64,000 bases of DNA, from contig JACCIC010000049.1 in NCBI GenBank assembly GCA_018907035.1, positions 2,218,501 through 2,282,500 of the forward strand, read 5' to 3'. Positions 27,301 through 37,401 of this stretch are shown piece after piece. How positions within the stretch are numbered: the first letter of the stretch is position 1; every line of letters starts with the position of its first letter. Source of the DNA: Sycobia sp. Sy_11. Lineage: Eukaryota; Arthropoda; Insecta; Hymenoptera; Epichrysomallidae. The position numbers and the translations under genes were made by a program. Below the pieces are notes generated by a model, which was not told the DNA's origin, did not search any database, and was given only the letters and a program-made list of their open reading frames with translations.

Positions 27301-28393
27301 AGAACATAATGGTAGAAGTTATAGTATCGTTTTCAATAATAATCAATTAAAACTTTATAATCACGCGAAATCATAAACACAAGATCCAATTCATAGTAAA
27401 GTTTCTTTTTATTAAAGAAAAACAACATTATTCAATAAAATTACAGGTTTTAAAATTCATAATTGGCTGCAATAAATTTTTATAAAAAATATATGGAACA
27501 TACATTATGCTGTTTTCTTATTCACCATTACGGTCTATATTTTTCAACTGGCCGAATTTTTCAATTAATTATTAATGTGCCCTTATCGTAATTTACATCT
27601 CTAAAGTATATGTGCAAAGTGTTAAAATTAACTTCAATTATTCCAAAACCACTCTGTATAAAATCAATTCCTTCAGCTCATAGGCTACTTAGTGTTCTGA
27701 TTCTATTCAATTGTTTTTTAGATAATATATCTTGCCCGCAACTACAAGGATACAATGGTATCTGCTTATAAATACGTTCAAGCTAAGCCACTCTACAATT
27801 TCGTTGGATCCATTGAAAGATATTGGTACTGGTGTCAAAGAGATTTAAGTAAGTTTACTTTTCATGTCAATACTTTTACTGCACATCAGTATTAATATTT
27901 GCTTAAGTAAAATTTTTAATATCAGTATTAATAACTATGCTGCATTATACTAGTAGATAATTGTTTTATATTAATCTTATAATTATTTAGATATGTACAG
28001 TCCGTACTGGGCTCATATAAAGGAAGGACTTTCGCGAAAGGGACAACCAAATGTATTAGTTGTATTTGCCGGCGAAGTAAGTAAAAAGCAATTCCATATG
28101 ACAATTAATCAATTTTTTACAACAAATAATCTATAAATAATAATTTGATATCATTACAGAAACCGAAAAAGCTTATTAAGAAAATATCACACTTTTTGGG
28201 TAAGAAATATTCTAAAAAGCAGCTTAAAAATCTGTCTGCTTATTTGAAATCGATTGAACAAATTGACCAAGTATCATGGAAAAAAGTATTTTCGCCAGAG
28301 CTTAATAAGCAAGTAAATGCCTGGATAAAGGCAAATAGAGGTAATATTAAGTTCCCACACATGAAAAGATTACTGAGTAATAAGCTTAAGTAA
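24331..28393 (+). CDS. Secreted sulfotransferase-like protein 4 (His to Gln)
   Basis: Seven exons: 24331-24340, 24691-24760, 26607-26909, 26980-27127, 27722-27848, 27991-28076 and 28160-28393, for 325 residues. The signal peptide core is MMLALLTIVCGTLVAA. The PAPS 5' loop is FPRAGHNW and the His site is RTQLP (CAA 27080-27082). The 3' site is altered to ARNYKD, where the Pro of the otherwise universal RNPKD is lost. The RKG clamp is deleted, and the C-terminus is four codons longer than in its sisters. Intron 2 is 1.85 kb against 0.5 kb in gene 3 because of extra sequence around 24830-26440. Poly(A) signal AATAAA at 28534. It is the tandem sister of gene 3, with mosaic identity. Confidence 0.9.
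24830..26440. other. Extra sequence in intron 2 of gene 4
   Basis: This stretch is absent from the matching intron of gene 3. The first part is AT-rich low-complexity DNA with repeated TATAGTTTATATTA and TTTTAAT words. From about 25740 it becomes GC-richer, and at about 26278 it holds CAGTGGCGTAAC, a word resembling the ends of some hAT-type transposons. I found no matching inverted end or transposase, so an old insertion is only a suggestion. Confidence 0.4.
26813..27721. repeat. High-identity block shared with gene 3 (copy 2)
   Basis: Partner of 20775-21681, spanning the end of exon 3, exon 4 and all of intron 4. The flanking coding and non-coding segments are far more diverged. Confidence 0.8.
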
Positions 28394-28586
28394 TAATTAC
28401 TTAATAGTCATAATGCTAAGAAATTCTTAATTTCGAATCAAATTTTTTTGGATTCTGAAAAAATAACCCATATATAGTGAATAAAATATTCAACTTTAAC
28501 TTGTAGAAATGGAAGGTCGATATATATTACTTCAATAAAGAACTAATTATTCATTCATAAATATACAATAAATTATTGTTTTCCCA

Positions 28587-29860
28587 TGTATCCTTAGTCC
28601 TATTAATTATAGTTAAAAACATAATGTTATATGAAAAATTAATGCACATACGACATAAAAATTTACTTCAAACTAATCGCCACTATTTCGATGATAACTA
28701 ATCGATAATAAATGCTAGTGATACTTTTGGCATTAGTTACTGGCTGCTTATTTTTACCGTTCTTTCAAAATATTACAAACTGAAAGCACTGATTGCGTTG
28801 ATGTAATAACGTCCAATCAGACTCTTCATTATGTCAATTCAAAAATGTATCTAAGGGATTAACTATTAAATATCCAAATATTAAGTCTATTACATTATCA
28901 ATAAAAATTCTAGTAGATCTGCTTGCCTCAATTTGTAGAATTAAATTCCGGGGTTTGTATAATAAAAAACCGAAGAAAAAAAATAACTTTAGAAATTAAT
29001 AGAGAAAATTCATTCTACTTCTTTTGAAAACAGCATACTTCATGCTGAACCGAGATTAATGCTCTGAACATATTAACAGATGCGAAATTAGAGAACGATT
29101 TGTAGTTTTCTTTGGCCAAGAAGTTAACAGCAATGGCGAGAATCGATAATGTTCAGCGACGTTCTCGTAACAAATACGTAACTATTTAACGCAAGAAAGA
29201 TTTTTTTCCATTGATTTCCTTTGCTTTTATCACTTTTCCATGTAAATATAATGCGAAACTATCTATTTGTATTGAGAATATCAATCTGATTATCGAATAA
29301 GGTTCCTTTTTTTTTTTAATTACAATAACAACAAATTATTCTGTTATCATTTTTATAGACTAAAAAGTTGCACTGAAGGAACAGGAAGTGATGATGAATG
29401 ATACATAGCATGCACACAGCTCGTGTATTCTGCATCTTTTTGTATTCGGTATTTGGTTTTTACGTCCTTTACGCGTTTTCTGACCACATTCAAGACCAAA
29501 GTATCTATCGAAATCTTCGAAACCCGTATTTGTCAGTAATATGCACGCTATTGCGAACTGTTCAAGTTCCAATTTTCGTCGCTTCGCGCGTAATGCATTA
29601 CTTGTTTTGAAGAGCTTAACTGGACTAAAAACCTACCTCTCGATGAATAATCTAATAAATTTGTGAAGCAATACATATTCGTTCACTTATTTTTCAAACT
29701 ATATATCACAGAACTCAATTGCAAACATGTAATGAACTTATTAGATAAATTTTATTGTATCATTTAGTATTCTAAATGTCGTATAAACTATCTATGACTT
29801 CATTATTTTAAAAATTTTAAAAATATATTTAAAAAATAATAAAAAAAGAATAAAAAAGTT
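28587..29860. repeat. 1.3-kb intergenic repeat, copy 2
   Basis: Partner of 22481-23790. The plus-strand frame (29398-29610) reads four residues further than in copy 1 because copy 2 lacks the 34-bp insertion. A minus-strand frame at 29360-29572 is preserved without change between copies. No domain is recognised. Confidence 0.8.
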
Positions 29861-30332
29861 ATTTATTTCCATTCGTATAGATGGTTTTAGTCATAAAAAA
29901 TTTTTTTATACTATAATGTTGAAGCAAAATAACTTTCGAATTATTTAGATTTGTAAATTCTAATAGATTTATTTAATTTTTCCAGTGCCCTTCATTCTTT
30001 TAAAATTTATAAATCAACAATTTCACGACGCCTATGAGATACTTCTTATTTATTGAGGGGTAAAACACTATTGAATTGCATAAAGGATTGCGCATGCTAA
30101 TACTAAAGTTACTTCCAATACTACACAGCTTGATATTAGATTGTTCGCATCAAATTTCTAACCAACTAATATAAATCTAACTGTAGTTGGAACTAAAATC
30201 ATAAAAAAAGCTATAAATATTTTATCATTTGTTCAACAATATTGTCCATTATTAAATTTATTACTTATTTCATGTTTTGTTTATCTATATTGTTGAATTT
30301 CTACGCTTTTAGATATATATGTAATAAAAAAT

Positions 30333-30867
30333 CAAATTAAAAATTGTATTTATGTATAATTTACTTATTTATTGTTTGAAATCAAATTAATAAATATTTT
30401 TATTGGGCTTACAGTCTGTGTAATATAATATATTAACTAAAATAATGAAAATCAGACAGCCTAGTTTATTATCACCCCCGAAGAATCCGAAAGAAAACTT
30501 ATTACTAAAAATAAATTAGATTAAAAATTAAAGATAGCAAAATAAAATAATATAATAAGATATCCTTTTTTTAGTTTAATTTCTGAGGATGAGCCGTAGT
30601 GGTTCGAAACGTCGGACACCAAAGGAGAAAATAAGGTGGTGGGTGCACTCAGGTTGACCTTCACTAAGATAGAATATAGTTTATTGTTTTTATTATTTTT
30701 ATTTTATTTTATTTTATTATTTTTCATTTTTAATCTAATTTATTTTTAGTAATAGTTTGATTTCAGTTTTTTTCGGGGGTGATAATAAACAAGGACAGTC
30801 TGACTGCCATTATTTTAGTTAATATATTATATTATAGAGACTGTAAGAGCGATAAAAATATTTATTA
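30333..30867. mobile_element. Palindromic insertion with hammerhead-like core, 14-bp target duplication
   Basis: A 535-bp insertion between two exact copies of ATGTAATAAAAAAT (30319-30332 and 30868-30881). Inverted arms of about 175-180 bp (about 30386-30560 and 30690-30870) share words such as CTTACAGTCT, AATATATTAACTAAAATAATG and TTTATTATCACCCCCGAA. Between them lies CTGAGGATGAGCCGTAGTGG followed by TTCGAAACGTCGG (30584-30616), resembling the hammerhead-type motif known from Penelope-like retroelements. No protein is encoded. The insertion splits the conserved upstream module of gene 5 roughly 40 bp before the TATA box. Confidence 0.7.
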
Positions 30868-30906
30868 ATGTAATAAAAAATAAATAAAAATAGATAAAAA
30901 ATTTAG

Positions 30907-30912
30907 TATAAG
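30907..30912 (+). promoter_or_regulatory. TATA-like box of gene 5
   Basis: TATAAG lies 50 bp before the ATG, in the same position as the TATAAATA of genes 2-4 and identical in gene 6. The block TTTAGTATAAGTTTGCCATAT is shared with gene 6. Confidence 0.6.
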
Positions 30913-30956
30913 TTTGCCATATCTTCTGATTTTTTACCACTATTCACTTCAAAATA

Positions 30957-33274
30957 ATGGCGCACAGTAAGAGAATTACATATTTATTATTCTAGAAATA
31001 TTTTAAATTTTGATACTATCACATATAACAATTTAGTAAATACTGTTTCTACAAATTACAGCATTGTACTGTTTTAAAATTTCAACATATAAGTCCTTAT
31101 AAATAAGATAAAATTTAGTGCTTAAGAAAATACAAAAAACTTTATGCTATGAATAACGGCTAAGAGTTTTAAAAAGAATCTAGTACCATTAGTCATAAAC
31201 CAAGATTCACACACATAAATTTGTTATTTTCATAATTGCATACTTCTATATCAGCAGAATACTACAAATAAAAATATATAGATATATTCAAATACTGAAA
31301 TTACTTGCAGCTCCTGAAAACCTTTGCAAAATGATATTAATGCTGCTAATGGTTATCGGCAGTAGTGTCGCAGCGGATGATAAGTAAGTATTTTGAAATT
31401 ATTTTAAACGTCACCAATACGAAAATTATTATTGCAACGATAATTTCAATTGTGTATCATAATCTATTCAACAATATTCTGTATAGTCATTTATTTCCAA
31501 AAGAACATTTAAAGCCGTCATTTTCAAAATATGGTTATCTATTTGATTTATGGAGCCAGAATTCATAACTATTTTAAAATCCCTGATTCAAAAATTTCAA
31601 ATAGAAGAATAAAATATGTAAACGATCTTAGCAAAAACTCGACATAATACTAAAGTATTTGGGGCATCAACTATCTCAAATAAATTCAATATTCGATTCA
31701 ATATATTATAGTTTATTCTTTGATTTATTCCATTATACTATTCTAATTTTTTGCTCGATATTCATGACATATTTTCGACAAAAAAATATTTATACAGAAT
31801 TTTATCAAGTGAACTTGAAATATAACAAGGAAACTTTATACTAGTTAGGAAATCAAAACATTGTTCTCACGTAACCGAGTGTCACATACTAACTTAGCTT
31901 ATCATACCAAATGAACATAATCTTTCAGATTTCCAGACTCAAAACCAGTTGATCCGGCAGTAATGGCAGAACGTGCTAAAGACTTCACAGGTAAAAATTT
32001 GTCCTTTTATTTATACGGACCAAGCGAGTATTGTTTATTAAAACAATACCAAATAGTGGGTCGTGTCTTTTTCAACTTTAAGCCGAAGTCAGATGATGTG
32101 TTTCTGGCATCTTTTGCAAGATCAGGTAAAATTTAAGAAATTAAAATTTTCTTTCGACTTGCTGGTAGCTCAAAATAAATCGGGAGGAACTTGTCTATTT
32201 AAGGTCACGATTGGGTTAGTCAGTTAATGTGGCTGCTGGTTAATAAAATCAATGTTACCGAGGCCAAGGCCAAACCTCTTATCGAGAGAGTTCCTCTGCT
32301 AGAGTAAGTATATCAACTATATACTGTACCACTTATTCACATTTTATTAATTTATTTTTCCTTCTGCTAGATATCCCAAAAGTCTAAATATGTCAAAAAT
32401 GGACTTAAGCAGCATTACTGCCTTACCAAAGTAAGTATATGAGTAATATATCGTATACCTATATTTTGATGAATTTATCTTTCCTTATATTAGAGATCTA
32501 GCTTCAGGCTACCTCAGTTCATATCCATCACCGAGGGTAATAAGGACCCAACTACCCTTAAGTTTAGTTCCGAAAATCGCAAGTTCTTCTAACAAAGTAA
32601 GCAGTTAGCGCAGTTCATCTTACAAACAAATAAAAATTTGGATTATAATAAATAACGTCTTTTTAGATTGTATATCTTGTACGTAATCCAAAGGATATTG
32701 TAATAGCTGGTCATAGATACGTTTCAGCTAGTGATGTTTTCAAATTCGTTGGAACCGTTGACCGATTCTTTTACTGGTTTGAAAAAAATATAAGTAAGCG
32801 GTTTTACATTCTGTTTTGAATTCGTTTTAAACTGATGCATTTTTTAAATTCATATTAATTTTTTAATTACTTAGATCTGTACAGTCCATATTGGGCACAT
32901 CTACATGAAGCATTTGCTCTCAAATCAAAGCCAAATATATTATTCATATATTCAGACGAAGTAAGTAATATCACGAAAATGATTATCTCACTAAAGTCCA
33001 TTAATTTACGATAACAAATGCTTATTGTACTAATCAATTAACATCATTATAGAAACCGGAATCGCTTATTGAGAAAGTAGCGAAGTTTTTGGACGTTAAA
33101 TATTCTGAAGATGAACTTAAGAACCTTTCTGATTATTTAAAATCGATAGAGCAAATAGAAACAAACATGTGGAAAGATAAATTTTCCCCAGAGCTTAATG
33201 GAAAAGTAAATGACTGGATAAACAAAAATATCGGCGACATAAAGTTTCCGTATACAAAAAATTTACTTTCATAG
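30957..33274 (+). CDS. Secreted sulfotransferase-like protein 5 (His to Gln)
   Basis: Nine exons: 30957-30966, 31311-31383, 31929-32125, 32204-32303, 32371-32430, 32494-32596, 32667-32793, 32875-32960 and 33053-33274, for 325 residues. The signal peptide in exon 2 has core MILMLLMVIGSSVAA. The PAPS 5' loop is FARSGHDW, with Pro also lost. The His site is RTQLP (CAA 32549-32551). The 3' site VRNPKDIVIAGH has lost the conserved Ser. The RKG clamp is deleted before MWKDKFSP. The loop before the His site is built from two small exons (60 and 103 nt) where other members have one, and the extra intron resembles the intron before it. Gene 6 is a near-identical copy. Likely poly(A) signal at 33558. 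Confidence 0.9.
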
Positions 33275-34155
33275 TCATTATACTTATAAATATACACATT
33301 TATATTTAATACATGGTCGAAACGCTGATTAAAATTTCATTTATATACCCTGACCAATAATCAATAATGAGTTTGTAATTGTAAAAGCAGGAAGAACAGA
33401 TTCGGTCGAATCAATCTTGTGATTACAGTTTAATGAAAAATATTTACCTAGATTAAAAAAAAAGAAAACTACATAAATCTTACTCTACGGCTATGTGTGA
33501 AGATTTGAGATTTAATTAATTATTAGATATTTGTATATGAAATTTATACGAGTCCGTAATAAAGTACTTGCTAGCAATCATAAAATATATAACATATTGA
33601 TATTTCCCTACCTATCCTCGATCCTTCTGCAATAAATTAGAGATGATTATGGGATAAACATATAAGAAATCGGTGTTAAATTGAAAACAAAAAATTGAAC
33701 CATTCTGGTTTGCATAAAATTTTTACTGAGGTGGATTGTTACTTTTAAAAAACTACGATAAATCAGAAAATAGCGATAGAATGTTCCATGCGTTATTATT
33801 CTGCACTTAACTTTGCCGTGTCACCTCTATACTTATGATTATATTGCTGTGAGTTATTTGTAAAAAGTACAGGATAATTCGTTTCTACTGTCAGTGTCAA
33901 TAGTTTTATCGAAAAAGTAATAAAAAAAATTATATTATAGTCTGCGGAACGTGCGGCAATTTCTACCAGTATCAGTTTTATTTCACAAGAATGACGCGTA
34001 GTAAGACAATGTTACATTTATATATAATTGGAAAAAAACTAAAAAGTAACAGCTCCTAAGTGATACTGACTGAAGTGAATCATGTTCAATATTATAAAGA
34101 ACATGGAACGTTTGTTTTTTGAAAATCACATATTTATTTTCCTGCAACATATTTA

Positions 34156-34870
34156 TGCAATTTAAAAAAAGTATATCAACGAGTTTGTTTGAAATTTTGT
34201 GTTTCCAATGGAATTACGGCTACGGAATCATTGAAAATGTTGCAGAAGTGTTTTGGGAAGTCTACTTTATTGCAAACGCAAATATTTGAGTGGTACAAAG
34301 CATTCAGTGAAGGCCGTGAAGTCGTCGAAAACTTGCTTCATGCAAGTCACTCAACCACCGAAAATCAAGGTTGTGCTCGTCGTTTTTTTCGATTACCATG
34401 AGGTGGTTCACCGTGAATTCGTTCCAGGAAGTCAAACGGTCAATAAGGAGTACTACTTGGCCATTTAAGGCGTCTACATGAAGCAATTCGTCGTAAACGA
34501 CCCAATTTGTGGGCAGACAATTCATGGGTTTTTCACCACGATAATACGCCGACACATTCCAGCATGATTGTGTCTGATTTTTTGGCCAAACAGGAAACGA
34601 AAGTCATTGCTCAGCCACCGTATTCGCCAGATTTGACTCCCTGTGACTTTTTCCTCTTTCTGAAACTCAAAAATTCGCTTCGGGAAACGTACCATGAATC
34701 AATAGTCAATATTGCGAGAAAAACTTTTTGCGTCGTAAAGAAATAGCTGACAGGAAATACTAATAGAGATATAGCGCTCAAATTCCGCACTGACATCCAG
34801 AAAGGTTGTACCAAAATAGCAAAAAAAAATTTTACCGATTCAGTTTATGCGCGGAGTTTAAATACACCAG
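34156..34870 (+). mobile_element. Mariner (DD34D) transposase relic
   Basis: The 5' part encodes the N-terminal helix-turn-helix region of a mariner transposase (motifs LKFCVSNGI, KMLQKCFG, FEWYKAFSEGRE at about 34180-34340). A large internal deletion then joins it out of frame to the catalytic core. The three acidic residues are visible in VFFDY, HHDNTP and CDFFLF, with 34 residues between the second and third, the mariner DD34D signature. A further frameshift lies near 34465, and the frame closes with stops near 34745. The element is dead. It occupies the place of exons 2-6 in the broken array copy. Confidence 0.9.
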
Positions 34871-34892
34871 CCGGGGTCAAATTTATCATATG

Positions 34893-34894
<2 letters not shown>

Positions 34895-34940
<46 letters not shown>
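34895..34940. repeat. (TA)n microsatellite in the broken copy
   Basis: Corresponds in position to the TA tract in intron 6 of gene 7 (41832-41882), showing that the tract predates the duplication. Confidence 0.85.
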
Positions 34941-34944
<4 letters not shown>

Positions 34945-35011
34945 ACGTGAGCATGTACGTTAAAGTTTTATTATTCAGAAATATTCATAATACTTCAGAA
35001 ACTCCCCACAT

Positions 35012-37148
35012 ATAGTCCAGGAACCAGCTATATATTTTAGTGACCAATTTATCCTCAGTCGAAAATTAGTTTAAATGATTCCTTGGAATATACTGAAGAG
35101 TAGAGCGATTGTCCGCTGCGGAACCTAATCTGGATGTGGCAACAACAGACACCCAAACGTTGTAAAAATGATAAAAACCAATTTTTAATGAATAATTTTG
35201 AGTTTAGAAAAAAATTGTTCAAACAAAAGTTGTAGATGCTATTCAAATGAATTTTTTATGTTCTATTCATTTTTGATGTAATTATCGATATATGCTAATA
35301 ATTATCGAGAAAAATTCAATTAATAATAAGCGTTTTCAGCTACTATAATCATCCCAAGTTACAGTCGATACGTCAGGGAGCTACCTGGCTGCTCAGATGA
35401 TACATGATACAAGTATTTTTTAAATTGAAATTTTGCTATTAAAAATTCTAGTTTTAAAGCAGAAACATATGGATGTGAAAAATCTATTATAAATAGGTCT
35501 CCAAATTTTGTTTAAAACAATATGTAACAAACTCTCTACTGTTTTATATATCGTCATTTATATGTTATCATATACAAAGGTTTTAACGCTTTTCACCCTA
35601 AAATTCGGAGAACTTCGTCTATAACATTGATTTTTCTAATTTCATTATCACAAATATATTTAAGTTAGAAAATTAATATATACAGTCTCTTTAATTTATT
35701 AGACATACATTTTCCTATTATAATATGTTAGAGTGGCTTAGCAGATGCTGTAATTAAAAGTGGTTTTAAATTTCCAAAAAAAATTTTACACTCGCACCAC
35801 ACTCTGTCAAAGAATAATATAACAGATAAATATGACAAAAATTATTTAAATGATAATAAGATTCTGAAAAATTTATTAGGTGATTCGATGAGAGTGGACC
35901 ACGCGAGATATCCATCGCGTTCCAGGTTCCCCGAAATCGCGTGCTACAACTGCAGTTTTACCGATCAGTTGACATTTATCCTCGCAAAATTCTTTTTGCA
36001 TCTTGTTCTACAGTACATATAAGTTTATTTGCAATAATATTTAGGACAGCGACTATCTGGAATTGAAGCTGCAAATTTTAAACTGCAGTTGAAGCACGCG
36101 TTTTCGAGTGCACTTTACTCACGTATCTGTTATAGGGAACGTACTTTTCATTGCTTCAGCCGACATACATTCCAGCTTGTTGGAATTCGAAAAATTATTA
36201 TAAATGAACTTACATGTATTATAGAACAAGATGCAAAAAGAATTTTACGAGGATCAATGACAACTGATCGGTAAAACTGCAGTTTTAAACTGTAGCACGC
36301 GATTTCGGGGAACCTGGAACGCGATGGATATCTCACGTGGTGCATTGTAATCGAATCACCTAATAAAGTTTCCAGAATCTTATTGTCATTTGAATAATTT
36401 TTGCCATATTTATTTGTTATATAAAAATTCATATAAAAACTTCCATATAAAAATTTCCTTCACCGTTATAGTAGTTTAGTATATTTGATTTATTTGTAAT
36501 GAAACATTTATAACAATTAGGAAAAGGTTTTTATAAATAATTTTTGGAGCTTTGGAACATTAATATTATACATCAAATTGGCTGAATTAATATTGAAATA
36601 TTGAAAGGCATTAAAAAATTTGTATATAATAATAAATAAGTGATAGTATATGAAATAATAGAGTTTGTTAAAAATGATTTTAAACAAAATTTGGAGATTT
36701 ACCGAAAACAAATTTATTACGTTCGATATATTTTCGCTTTAAAACTATAATTTTATGAGCAAAATTTTAAGTTAAAAAGTACTTGCACCATGTCTGATCT
36801 GAACGGCGAGGTAGATCCCTGACGTATCGACTAGGATTTGGGTCGATAGCAACCCGAAATGTTCATAATTAAATGCGTTTTTCTCCATAATTATTAGCTT
36901 TAGAGAAAAAAATTGATAGAACATAAAAAATTTTTTAAATAGGATCTACAACTTTTGTTTGAACAATTTTTTTCTAAATTTTTTATCAATTTTTTAACAG
37001 TTTTACAAACTTTGAATGCCTGGCGTTGTCACATCCAGATTCATTGACGCAGCGGACGATCACCACGCTTTAGAGAACATTGAAACGAATCATTTAAACT
37101 AATTTTCGGCCGAATATAAATATATGACATAAAAATGTCGCTGGCTCC
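35012..37148. mobile_element. 2.1-kb fold-back (long inverted repeat) element
   Basis: Two inverted arms of roughly 1 kb face each other around a short centre near 36100. Matched pairs include 35061-35080 with 37088-37107, 35365-35374 with 36821-36830, and 35878 onward with 36361 backward. In the last pair the words for AGGTGATTCGATG, CGCGTTCCAGGTTCCCCGAAATCGCGTGC and CTGCAGTTTTACCGATCAGT all recur in reverse complement, so pairing continues almost to the middle. No transposase frame is present. The element sits inside exon 7 of the broken array copy, and gene 7 has the uninterrupted site. It resembles fold-back or large palindromic non-autonomous elements. The exact ends and target duplication are uncertain. 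Confidence 0.85.
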
Positions 37149-37351
37149 CAGATTAATAGTTTGTTCCTGTAGGCCGCGGAACAAAGCGTGCAATGATGAT
37201 ACAATAAACAAACGAGCCCCTCATTGATTCACCGCCAGTCTGTGAATTTGATTGTTAAAAAATTTAATAAAAAATGTTTTTACATTTCGAAATGTAGTAA
37301 AAATATTTATTAATGTAATAAAAACTAAATAAAAATAGATAAAAAATTTAG

Positions 37352-37357
37352 TATAAG
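37352..37357 (+). promoter_or_regulatory. TATA-like box of gene 6
   Basis: TATAAG lies 50 bp before the ATG, identical in context to gene 5. The upstream side of gene 6 starts within the last bases of the palindromic element of gene 5 (AAAAATATTTATTAATG), so gene 6 lacks most of that insertion. Confidence 0.6.
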
Positions 37358-37401
37358 TTTGCCATATCTTCTGATTTTTTATCACTATTCACTTCAAAAT
37401 A

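Larger units (their letters stand above)
33931..37262 (+). pseudogene. Broken eighth array copy, relative of gene 7
   Basis: Fragments line up in order with gene 7. The promoter and 5' leader (from 33931) and exon 1 (33991-34000, ATG ACG CGT A then a GT donor) come first. Part of intron 1 runs to about 34155. A piece before and inside exon 7 ends at about 35005 (AGAAACTCCCCACAT), and the exon 7 end plus intron start lie at about 37150-37255. Exons 2-6 are absent, replaced by a mariner relic. Exon 7 is internally deleted and then split by the fold-back element. Its remainder has an in-frame TAG, and the donor GTAAGC has become CAAAGC. The copy cannot make a protein. It shows that [gene 5 + gene 7-type copy] was duplicated to give [gene 6 + gene 7]. 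Confidence 0.85.

Noticed and set aside
34189..34746. Mariner frames as a functional transposase gene
   Set aside because: A large internal deletion, two frameshifts and no visible intact terminal repeats make it a relic.
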